This document shows, piece by piece, positions 27,755 to 34,878 of a stretch of DNA of 34,878 nucleotides. Position 1 is the stretch's first letter, and each line of letters starts with the position of its first letter. The notes below the pieces were generated by a model, which worked only from the letters and a program-made list of their open reading frames with translations, made no database searches and was not told the DNA's origin. The position numbers and the translations under genes were made by a program. Source of the DNA: Bacteroidales bacterium (lineage in GTDB: Bacteria > Bacteroidota > Bacteroidia > Bacteroidales > B18-G4); NCBI GenBank assembly GCA_021107535.1, contig JAIOSQ010000074.1, positions 1 through 34,878 on the forward strand. The letters run 5' to 3'.

Positions 27755-28975
27755 TTATTCAATTATTACTTTTTTTCTTACAATCTTGCTTTCTAATTCA
27801 AATTCAATAATATAAAGTCCATGTTTAAGAGTTGATACATTAATAGAATTATTAATCAGTTTTCCGGTTACGATTTTTTGTCCATTTTGATTATAAATAG
27901 CATAACGACTAATTTCTACTCTGGGATAACTTAATATTGATAATTTATTATTTGTGGGATTCGGATAAAGTAGTATTTCAGGAGTTGGGATAACATCCTT
28001 TATTCTTAGTATCGGATCATATGATCTAAATAATTGATATTGTTGACTTGATAGATTAATACATTGCAAATAAACAGTATTGTCGGGTGATATTGAAATT
28101 TGATTGATATAAGGGTTTAGAACTGTATCATTTAAACTTACCCAGGTATTACCCCAATCCTCGGAAAATCGACAACCATTATAATTATACCCATTTACAC
28201 CGGCAATTAAATTATCTTGATAGGTAGATTCTATTACTGTAGTTACCATACTTGAAACAAGAGACCAACTTACGCCACCATCATTTGAACTGTAAATAGC
28301 CGCCGAATTACTGCCTACAAGTATTACACCATCATTGTTTACTTCGATTGAATTCAAGTGCTGATCAGTTATCCCAATGTTTTCCCAGCTCACTCCATTA
28401 TCAAGGGAACGATGAAAACCACTACCAGTATGTGGACCGTCATATGATCCTCCAACTGTATATATCTCTCCATTAATGCCAAAGTCTATATCTGCAAAGT
28501 ATATGTTGGAATAAGTGAATAATACAGTATCCCAGGTAATACCATCATTTGAAGAACGTAGAATAGTCCCCCAACCAACAGCATAAATATCATTTGTTGG
28601 GGAAATGTTAAATTTTAAAATATTACCACCTGTTGTACATGCCTGTTCAAAACTATCACCATCGTCTTCGGATCTTAAAATGCAAAAACTTGTTCCAATT
28701 AATAGATTCCCATTTGAAGTGTATTTAATAGTATGAAGAGGAATATAGGAAGGGAGATTTAAGTCTAATAACATCCAAGCGTTTCCGAGGTCAAATGACC
28801 TAAAAAGACCACCAAACTCATTATTTCCTCCAGTCGCCACAAAAAGAATTCCTTCCTTTTCTGCATTTATTGCTCTGGATTTGAGTGTGTCCGGGAAATT
28901 AATTGGCTCCCAAATATTTTGTGCTATTACAGAATTAACTATAAGCATTAATAAAATTGGAACTAGTCTTTTCAT
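27755..28975 (-). CDS. Secreted BNR/Ycf48-like beta-propeller protein with T9SS C-terminal sorting domain
   Basis: ATG at 28975 gives signal peptide MKRLVPILLMLIVNSVIAQ; repeated SxDxGxxW/F motifs (RSFDLGNAWMLL, RSEDDGDSFEQ, RSSNDGITWDT, RSLDNGVSWENI, SSNDGGVSWSLV); C-terminal LLYPNPTNNKLSILS...GLYIIEFELESKIVRKKVIIE. Confidence 0.88.
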   Translation of the reverse strand: MKRLVPILLMLIVNSVIAQNIWEPINFPDTLKSRAINAEKEGILFVATGGNNEFGGLFRSFDLGNAWMLLDLNLPSYIPLHTIKYTSNGNLLIGTSFCILRSEDDGDSFEQACTTGGNILKFNISPTNDIYAVGWGTILRSSNDGITWDTVLFTYSNIYFADIDFGINGEIYTVGGSYDGPHTGSGFHRSLDNGVSWENIGITDQHLNSIEVNNDGVILVGSNSAAIYSSNDGGVSWSLVSSMVTTVIESTYQDNLIAGVNGYNYNGCRFSEDWGNTWVSLNDTVLNPYINQISISPDNTVYLQCINLSSQQYQLFRSYDPILRIKDVIPTPEILLYPNPTNNKLSILSYPRVEISRYAIYNQNGQKIVTGKLINNSINVSTLKHGLYIIEFELESKIVRKKVIIE

Positions 28976-29149
28976 TATTCTGCAATTATAAATTTCGATT
29001 TTGGACAATGTGCACAACTCATTTATCTGTTCAATACTACGCATACAAATCAATCTCCGTTACGTATATGCAGTTTGATTACAATTATTTGTCTTGTAAA
29101 TATACGAAATAATTCTATGTATCTGGTGAGGTTTGTTTGGAGGAAGCAT

Positions 29150-29203
29150 AAAGTATTTAAAGTACTTAAAGTATTTAAAGTATTAAAAGTACTTAAAGTA
29201 TGG
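29150..29203. repeat. 9-nt tandem repeat AAAGTAYTT
   Basis: AAAGTATTT AAAGTACTT AAAGTATTT AAAGTATTA AAAGTACTT AAAGTATGG. Confidence 0.85.
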
Positions 29204-29307
29204 TGTTGAATTTTGGATTATGGATTATGAATGTTTGACCGCCAGGCTTTTATGAGGGAATGAGAGGATGACGGGAAGTGAGGAAGAGGGGATGATCGAA
29301 CCCCACA

Positions 29308-29329
29308 GAGACGTTGCATGCAACGTCTC
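29308..29329. repeat. 22-bp perfect palindrome GAGACGTTGCATGCAACGTCTC
   Basis: Self-complementary over all 22 bases; intergenic. Confidence 0.9.
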
Positions 29330-29427
29330 AACAAGAAATCCCAAACCCCATATCTTCATCCAGTCTCATAGTCGCCACACCCAATGCCCAATATTTGTCT
29401 ATCTTTGCCAAAACGCTTCAGCTAAAC

Positions 29428-30546
29428 ATGAATAAACGACAGATAGTAATTATAATTCTCACAATGTCCGTATTTGCCTTTCTAAACAGTTGCCATATTG
29501 GCAGGTACTTTTCCAGGAACGTGGCTGATACCGGTGATCATAAAAGGTTTCCGGCATATACCGTTAAAGCTGCTCCTCCTGTATTCAATTTTGCGAAAGC
29601 TACGAATGAACAGCCCCCGATATTGCCGGAAGCGTATAACCCAAAAGGGAAATATTCAGATTTCACCGACTTCCTTGAAAAGAATAAAGGCCTTTCATTT
29701 CTAATCATCAGGAATGACAGCATTTTGTGTGAACGTTATTTTGATGGCTATGACCGCTCTACCATTACTGCGGGTTTCAGTGTTGCCAAGGTTTTTGTTT
29801 CTGCCCTAACCGGGATCGCGGTTCAGGAGGGTTATATTGAGAGTGTAGATCAAACAGTTTACGACTTTCTTCCCGAAATGAAGGATCCGGGATTTAAGGA
29901 CGTAACGATCGAAAACCTGCTGAATATGCGATCCGGAATAAAATTCAGTGAAACATACTTCAACCCCTTCAGCCATATAGCCAAATTTTACTACGGCAAT
30001 AACCTCAGCAAATATGTACATAAACTGAAAGTAAACAAAGCTCCGGGAGAAGAATATAATTATCAGAGTTGTAATACTGAGATTTTGGCCATGATCATTG
30101 AAAAAAGCACAGGAAAACCATTTGCGACATATTTCGAGGAAAAGATTTGGAGTCAGCTGGGAATGGAATCTAATGCCACCTGGAATTATGACAGTGAGAA
30201 GTATGGATTGGTAAAGGCTTTTGGCGGACTGAATGCAATTCCTGTTGATTTTGCCAAATTCGGCCGTTTATATCTGAACAATGGCAATTGGGAAGGTAAA
30301 CAAATTATTCCTGAGGCCTGGGTAAAACATTCGATGAGCATTCATAACGACTCAAGGGATTCACAAAATTTTCCCTATTCCTATTTCTGGAGAGTTATGG
30401 AAAGTGGATCTGTTTTTGGCAAGGGAATTCTCGGACAGTACATTTACCTTAATCCTGCCCGTAATCTGATCATCGTAAAATTCGGAAAGAAAAATGCCGA
30501 CATCAACTGGCCTGAACTTTTTGAGGAAATAGCAAAGCAATATTAG
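29428..30546 (+). CDS. Serine hydrolase, class C beta-lactamase-like lipoprotein
   Basis: ATG at 29428 (MNKRQIVIIILTMSVFAFLNSCHIGRYF); SxxK-type TAGFSVAKVFVSALTGIAVQEG; YNYQSCNTEILAMIIEKSTGKPF. Confidence 0.87.
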   Translation: MNKRQIVIIILTMSVFAFLNSCHIGRYFSRNVADTGDHKRFPAYTVKAAPPVFNFAKATNEQPPILPEAYNPKGKYSDFTDFLEKNKGLSFLIIRNDSILCERYFDGYDRSTITAGFSVAKVFVSALTGIAVQEGYIESVDQTVYDFLPEMKDPGFKDVTIENLLNMRSGIKFSETYFNPFSHIAKFYYGNNLSKYVHKLKVNKAPGEEYNYQSCNTEILAMIIEKSTGKPFATYFEEKIWSQLGMESNATWNYDSEKYGLVKAFGGLNAIPVDFAKFGRLYLNNGNWEGKQIIPEAWVKHSMSIHNDSRDSQNFPYSYFWRVMESGSVFGKGILGQYIYLNPARNLIIVKFGKKNADINWPELFEEIAKQY

Positions 30547-30548
30547 TT

Positions 30549-30612
30549 GGGCGATAGGCAGTGGGCGTTGGGCGTTAGGTGTTCGATGTTCGATGTTCGG
30601 TACTCGGTGCTC
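30549..30612. repeat. Degenerate heptad tract abutting the stop codon of the MORN-like gene
   Basis: Minus strand: GAGCACC GAGTACC GAACATC GAACATC GAACACC TAACGCC CAACGCC CACTGCC TATCGCC CAAC. Confidence 0.85.
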
Positions 30613-31421
30613 TATTCCACCTCTTCAAAGTAAACCTTTTCGCTTTTCACCTCCCCATCTTTGTAACGGGTTTCCCTGATGATAACACCCAAAGAATTAT
30701 ATTCAATCCACTTACCTGATTTTATACCGTTCTCATACTGCCCCTCTGTTTTCAGTTGCCCGTTATCATGGAATTCCAAGAACTCACCGACAGCGAGATT
30801 ATTTTCATAGTATTCAATGGATTGAAGGCTGTCATTGGGATAAAACGTTTTCTGGATACCTTCAAAAATTCCATTATGATATTGAAATTCAGCGATTTTT
30901 TTACCGGCCATATCATACCATATGGTAAGGCCATCCCTTTGTCCTTTCTTATACTGAGATGATTCCTGAAGCTGTGCATTTTCATAATACAATTCAGACT
31001 TACCGTGTTTTACCCCGTTTTTATAATTGATCTTGCGTTGCGGATTTCCGCCGTATTTATAGGATATCGATAATCCATCCAGTTTATCATCAACAAAAAA
31101 CTCTTCTCTTGAAAGATATCCCCTGGAATCTATGGCAATATATATTCCGTTCTTTTTGCCGTTTTTGTATGTTTCAAGTTTTGCTAAAAACCCCCTGGGA
31201 TGATAATTAAGCCAGCTCCCTTCCTTAATATCATCAACATATGTACCTCTGCTTCGGATATTTCGCTTTTTCACATCCCAATAGCCCTGTTTTAAGCCAT
31301 TTTCATCAGTAAAATTGATGGTATCCCCTGATGCCGTGACTTCGTACTCTGCCTGGGAAAATAACTGAACACTGCTGAAAAGAATGACTGATAAAAAAAG
31401 AAAAAAGCTTGATTTTTTCAT
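30612..31421 (-). CDS. MORN-repeat-variant (YwqK-like) secreted protein
   Basis: Signal peptide; repeats KQGYWDVKKRNIRSRGTYVDDIKEGSWLNYHPRGFLAKLETYKNGKKNGIYIAID, NGVKHGKSELYYENAQLQESSQYKKGQRDGLTIWYD, ENGIKSGKWIEYNSLG. Confidence 0.88.
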   Translation of the reverse strand: MKKSSFFLFLSVILFSSVQLFSQAEYEVTASGDTINFTDENGLKQGYWDVKKRNIRSRGTYVDDIKEGSWLNYHPRGFLAKLETYKNGKKNGIYIAIDSRGYLSREEFFVDDKLDGLSISYKYGGNPQRKINYKNGVKHGKSELYYENAQLQESSQYKKGQRDGLTIWYDMAGKKIAEFQYHNGIFEGIQKTFYPNDSLQSIEYYENNLAVGEFLEFHDNGQLKTEGQYENGIKSGKWIEYNSLGVIIRETRYKDGEVKSEKVYFEEVE

Positions 31422-31478
31422 AATAAAAGGTTTTAGGATAACAAAAGTAGGAAGCCTGCTTCAAATAGCAAGCTAAAA

Positions 31479-32762
31479 TCAGGTTTTTTCTCCCACGAGG
31501 TCGAATTCCGTGGCCGAGCTTACCCTGATCTTATAAAATTCGCCAATACGCACCGAATTATCGCTTATGATCACTTCATTATCCACCTCAGGTGAGTCAT
31601 ATTCGGTTCTTCCCAGAAACACTTCACCTTCCTTTGCGTCAATGATCGTCTTGAACACTTTGCCTATCTTCTTTTCATTCAGCTTAAGCGAAATGCTTTG
31701 CTGAAGCTCCATAAGCCTTTCTACCCTTTCCTGTTTTAACGCTTCAGGAACATCATCTGTCAGATTGAAGGAAGAGGTACCCTCTTCAGCTGAATAGGCA
31801 AATACGCCCAACCTGTCGAAGCGGCTTTCTTCAACAAATCTCATCAGTTCCATGAAATTCTCCTCTGTCTCTCCCGGATAACCAACAAGCATTGTGGTAC
31901 GTAATGCTATATCAGGCAACAGTTCTCTGAGCTTATACACCAGTTTCTTCGTTTCGGTACTTCCTATGCTGCGCTTCATCGATTTCAGGATGGGCTCGCT
32001 GATATGCTGTAATGGAATATCGAGGTAATTACAAATGTTATCCCGCTCGCGCATCACGCGGAATACATCATCCGGAAAAGAAGCAGGATATGCATAATGC
32101 AGCCTGATCCACTCCAGGCCTTTTATGTCTGAAAGCTTCTCAAGCAAAGTTGCCAGTTTTTGCTCTTTATAAAGGTCCATCCCGTACCATGTCAGGTCTT
32201 GGGCGATCAGGATCAATTCCTTAACTCCCTTCGATACAAGATATTCTGTCTCTTTCACCAGGGATTCGGTGGTACTGGAACGCTGATTGCCACGAATCAG
32301 CGGGATAGCACAAAAGGAGCATCTCCTGTCGCAACCTTCAGATATCTTCAGGTATGCATAGTGAGAAGGTGTTGTGAGATAGCGTTCACCGATCAATTCC
32401 TTCCTGGGATCAAAACCAAGGTCTTTTAAAATTGCCGGAATATCCTCAGTGCCATAAAACCCATCCACTTCGCGGATCTCCGATCTCAGCTGAGAAGCAT
32501 ATCGTTGTGAAAGGCAGCCCGTGACAAATAATTTCTCAAATTGTTTGTTCTTTTTTGCTTCGGCATATTCCAGAATGGTATTGATGGATTCTTCTTTGGC
32601 ATCAGCAATAAAGCCACAGGTATTGATGATCACATAATCGGCCGGTTCTTCAGACTCATGGCTGATTTCAAGCCCCCTGGCTTTAAGTTCTCCCAGGAGG
32701 TTTTCAGAATCTACGAGGTTTTTCGAACATCCGAGGGTGATGATATTGACCTTTTTAGGCAT
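31479..32762 (-). CDS. rimO: Ribosomal protein S12 methylthiotransferase RimO
   Basis: MPKKVNIITLGCSKNLVDSENLLGEL; KISEGCDRRCSFCAIPLIRGNQRSS; C-terminal TRAM-like region. Confidence 0.96.
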   Translation of the reverse strand: MPKKVNIITLGCSKNLVDSENLLGELKARGLEISHESEEPADYVIINTCGFIADAKEESINTILEYAEAKKNKQFEKLFVTGCLSQRYASQLRSEIREVDGFYGTEDIPAILKDLGFDPRKELIGERYLTTPSHYAYLKISEGCDRRCSFCAIPLIRGNQRSSTTESLVKETEYLVSKGVKELILIAQDLTWYGMDLYKEQKLATLLEKLSDIKGLEWIRLHYAYPASFPDDVFRVMRERDNICNYLDIPLQHISEPILKSMKRSIGSTETKKLVYKLRELLPDIALRTTMLVGYPGETEENFMELMRFVEESRFDRLGVFAYSAEEGTSSFNLTDDVPEALKQERVERLMELQQSISLKLNEKKIGKVFKTIIDAKEGEVFLGRTEYDSPEVDNEVIISDNSVRIGEFYKIRVSSATEFDLVGEKT

Positions 32763-32765
32763 CTG

Positions 32766-33722
32766 TCAGGAAGATTGAAAGAGGGAATCGACAAATTCAT
32801 CTCTGTTAAACACCTGCAGGTCTTCTATTTTTTCACCTATCCCAATGTACTTAACAGGAATTTTGAACTGGTCTGAAATGCCGATCGCTACACCTCCTTT
32901 GGCAGTGCCATCGAGTTTGGTGAGCGCCAGGGATGTGACTTCGGTGGTATTTGTGAATTGGCGTGCCTGTTCAATGGCATTCTGGCCGGTGGAAGCATCG
33001 AGGATAAGCAACACATCATGTGGTGCATTAGGGATCACCTTTTGCATCACTCTTTTGATCTTGCTCAACTCATTCATCAGGTTGATCTTGTTATGCAATC
33101 TGCCTGCTGTATCCACAATTATAATATCAACATTTTTATTCACTGCTTCCTGCATTGTTTCAAAGGCAACGGAAGCCGGATCAGCTCCCATGCCCTGAGT
33201 CACCATGGGTACCCCTGCCCTATCAGCCCAGATCTGCAACTGCTCGACGGCAGCAGCACGAAAAGTGTCGCTGGCACCAAGCATCACCGATTTTCCAGCT
33301 TTCTTGAACTGATATGCAAGTTTGCCTATTGTAGTTGTTTTGCCAACGCCATTCACCCCCACAACCATGATCACATAGGGGGTTTTTTCGAGTGACGCTT
33401 CAAAATCCGGTAGCTCTGATTTAGCATTTTCCTGCAACAGCGATGCAATTTCCTCTTTCAGCATGTTGTTAAGCTCGGCAGTACCAAGGTATTTATCCCT
33501 GGCCACCCTCTCTTCTATCCTTTCGATGATCTTGAGAGTAGTTTCCACACCAACATCAGATGTAACAAGGATCTCTTCCAGATCATCAAGAACCTCATCA
33601 TCTACTTTGGACTTGCCAACGATGGCTTTAGAAAGTTTCGAAAAAACACTGGTCCTGGTTTTATCAAGCCCCTCGTCCAGTTTTTCTTTTTTTTCTTTCG
33701 AGAATATTTTAAAAACACCCAT
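32766..33722 (-). CDS. ftsY: Signal recognition particle receptor FtsY
   Basis: VVGVNGVGKTTTIGKLAYQFKKAGKSVMLGASDTFRAAAVEQLQIWADRAGVP; DTAGRLHNKINLMNELSKIKRV; TKLDGTAKGGVAIGI. Confidence 0.97.
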   Translation of the reverse strand: MGVFKIFSKEKKEKLDEGLDKTRTSVFSKLSKAIVGKSKVDDEVLDDLEEILVTSDVGVETTLKIIERIEERVARDKYLGTAELNNMLKEEIASLLQENAKSELPDFEASLEKTPYVIMVVGVNGVGKTTTIGKLAYQFKKAGKSVMLGASDTFRAAAVEQLQIWADRAGVPMVTQGMGADPASVAFETMQEAVNKNVDIIIVDTAGRLHNKINLMNELSKIKRVMQKVIPNAPHDVLLILDASTGQNAIEQARQFTNTTEVTSLALTKLDGTAKGGVAIGISDQFKIPVKYIGIGEKIEDLQVFNRDEFVDSLFQSS

Positions 33723-33737
33723 GATATCAGAACTTAT

Positions 33738-33775
33738 AAAAAAAGCTTCTTCCGTAAAAAGGAAAAAGCTTTTTA
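33738..33775 (-). terminator. Intrinsic terminator-like hairpin between DUF4295 and ftsY
   Basis: Minus: AAAGCTTTTTCC tttttac GGAAGAAGCTTT followed by a T-run. Confidence 0.6.
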
Positions 33776-33792
33776 AATGAGATTTCGACTCC

Positions 33793-33945
33793 TTATTTCT
33801 TTGCTAAAAATTCCTTTACCTTATCGTTAGGAATAATATCTTCTTTAAATGAGTATGCGCCGGATTTGGGAGATTTCACCATTCTGATCACTTTCGCGAA
33901 GTCCTTTCCAGCACTTTGTAATGAAGCAACTACTTTCTTAGCCAT
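33793..33945 (-). CDS. DUF4295 family small protein
   Basis: Manual translation MAKKVVASLQSAGKDFAKVIRMVKSPKSGAYSFKEDIIPNDKVKEFLAKK*; missed by the ORF track (50 aa). Confidence 0.88.
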   Translation of the reverse strand: MAKKVVASLQSAGKDFAKVIRMVKSPKSGAYSFKEDIIPNDKVKEFLAKK

Positions 33946-33953
33946 GGTATATA

Positions 33954-34139
33954 TTATTTAATTTCTTTATGAACGGTCATTCTCTTGAGGATCGGATTAT
34001 ATTTTTTGATCTCGAGCCTGTCAGGAGTATTTTTTTTGTTTTTGGTGGTGATATAACGTGAAGTACCTGGCATTCCGCTGTTTTTATGCTCGGTGCACTC
34101 CAAAATCACCTGTATTCTTTGATCTTTCGATTTAGCCAT
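33954..34139 (-). CDS. rpmG: 50S ribosomal protein L33
   Basis: [61 protein letters not shown]. Confidence 0.95.
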   Translation of the reverse strand: MAKSKDQRIQVILECTEHKNSGMPGTSRYITTKNKKNTPDRLEIKKYNPILKRMTVHKEIK

Positions 34140-34238
34140 TTTCTGATTCTCCTATAATTTTCGGGGTGCAAAAATACATTTCTTTTCTTAAATATCAAAA
34201 TATTAATAGAATATTTTTTTTAGAAGTCTATAGTTAGA

Positions 34239-34374
34239 ATGGTGTTGAGTGTTAGGTGTTAGGCCATTCGAAAAGCTCAGGACAAGTTGTTGGGTGTTGA
34301 GTTGATTGATCGATGTTTGAATAATACTAATTTGACTTCTATCCAGTATCCAGCATCCAGTATCCAGTATCCCA
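34239..34374. repeat. Two heptad tracts (GGTGTTA-type and TATCCAG-type)
   Basis: gtgttga gtgttag gtgttag (34242-34262); ttgttgg gtgttga (34286-34301); TATCCAG TATCCAG CATCCAG TATCCAG TATCCCA (34339-34374). Confidence 0.75.
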
Positions 34375-34381
34375 AAATAGC

Positions 34382-34389
34382 TACCTTTG
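34382..34389 (+). promoter_or_regulatory. -7-type element TACCTTTG directly upstream of xerD
   Basis: TACCTTTG ends 4 nt before the ATG at 34394. Confidence 0.5.
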
Positions 34390-34393
34390 CAAT

Positions 34394-34878
34394 ATGAACT
34401 GGGCCCCCTACACAAAAGGCTTCAAGGTTTACCTTCAACTGGAGAAATCACTTTCTAAGAACACGGTGGAGGCATACCTGAGCGATGTGTGCAAGCTCAC
34501 TACTTTTGAGGAAGAAAATATCCAAAGGTCCTCCCCTGCTGAGATCGGTCTCGCCGATTTACAGCTGTTTATAAAGCATATCAATGAGGAAGGATTAAGT
34601 GCACGAACACAAGCAAGGATCATCTCCAGCCTGAAAGCTTTTTTCAAATACCTGTATCTTGAAAATATCATCAGGGATGACCCTGCCAGTCTGCTGGAGA
34701 GCCCTCGTCCGGGAAGAAAACTTCCTGACACCCTCTCCGTCGAGGAAGTTAAAAATCTCATAAATACCATTGACATGAGCCTCCCCGAAGGAGAGCGGAA
34801 CAAGGCCATCATCGAGACATTATATGGTTGCGGCCTCAGGGTTTCTGAACTCATCAACTTGAAGATCACTGATATATA
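34394..34878 (+). CDS. xerD: Site-specific tyrosine recombinase XerD/XerC (3' truncated by window edge)
   Basis: MNWAPYTKGFKVYLQLEKSLSKNTVEAYLSDVCKLTTFEEE...SSLKAFFKYLYLENIIRDDPASLLESPRPGRKLPDTLSVEEV...ETLYGCGLRVSELINLKI. Confidence 0.92.
   Translation, partial: MNWAPYTKGFKVYLQLEKSLSKNTVEAYLSDVCKLTTFEEENIQRSSPAEIGLADLQLFIKHINEEGLSARTQARIISSLKAFFKYLYLENIIRDDPASLLESPRPGRKLPDTLSVEEVKNLINTIDMSLPEGERNKAIIETLYGCGLRVSELINLKITDI

Noticed and set aside
27507-27762. ORFs encoding (SYSYSYSYS) and (ILILILILI) runs
   Set aside because: Low-complexity translations of the (AATAAG)n repeat, not real proteins.

Overview
This 34.9 kb window is chromosomal DNA from a Bacteroidota (Bacteroidales-like) genome. 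The supporting signs are TAnnTTTG promoters, a PorD-like protein and T9SS C-terminal sorting domains, a DUF4295-type small ORF next to rpmG, and a sphingolipid-type PLP acyltransferase. Most of it is ordinary housekeeping sequence: recN (partial), porD-like/DUF4835, coaBC, rpoZ-like omega, bamD, SPT/KBL-like, an M14 peptidase, dapA, an RSH (relA/spoT) gene, floA/nfeD/clpS, a NUDIX hydrolase, an OsmC-family protein, a cobalamin-riboswitch btuB + btuG-like operon, a large KamA-like radical SAM protein, a serine hydrolase, a MORN-like protein, rimO, ftsY, DUF4295, rpmG and xerD (partial). A small AT-rich accessory segment (about 11.0-13.6 kb) holds a HicA/HicB module with a palindromic operator, a beta-barrel C-terminal remnant, a cluster of palindromes and an orphan secreted protein. 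The most unusual signal is a class of degenerate 7-nt-period tracts found at about ten intergenic sites. Unit sequence varies within and between tracts while the 7-nt phase is kept. Some tracts supply or abut stop codons, and one forms a near-perfect ~64 bp inverted repeat between convergent genes. A candidate structured sRNA/leader ending in an intrinsic terminator lies between the RSH gene and a peptide-binding lipoprotein. All calls come from reading the sequence; no database search was run.
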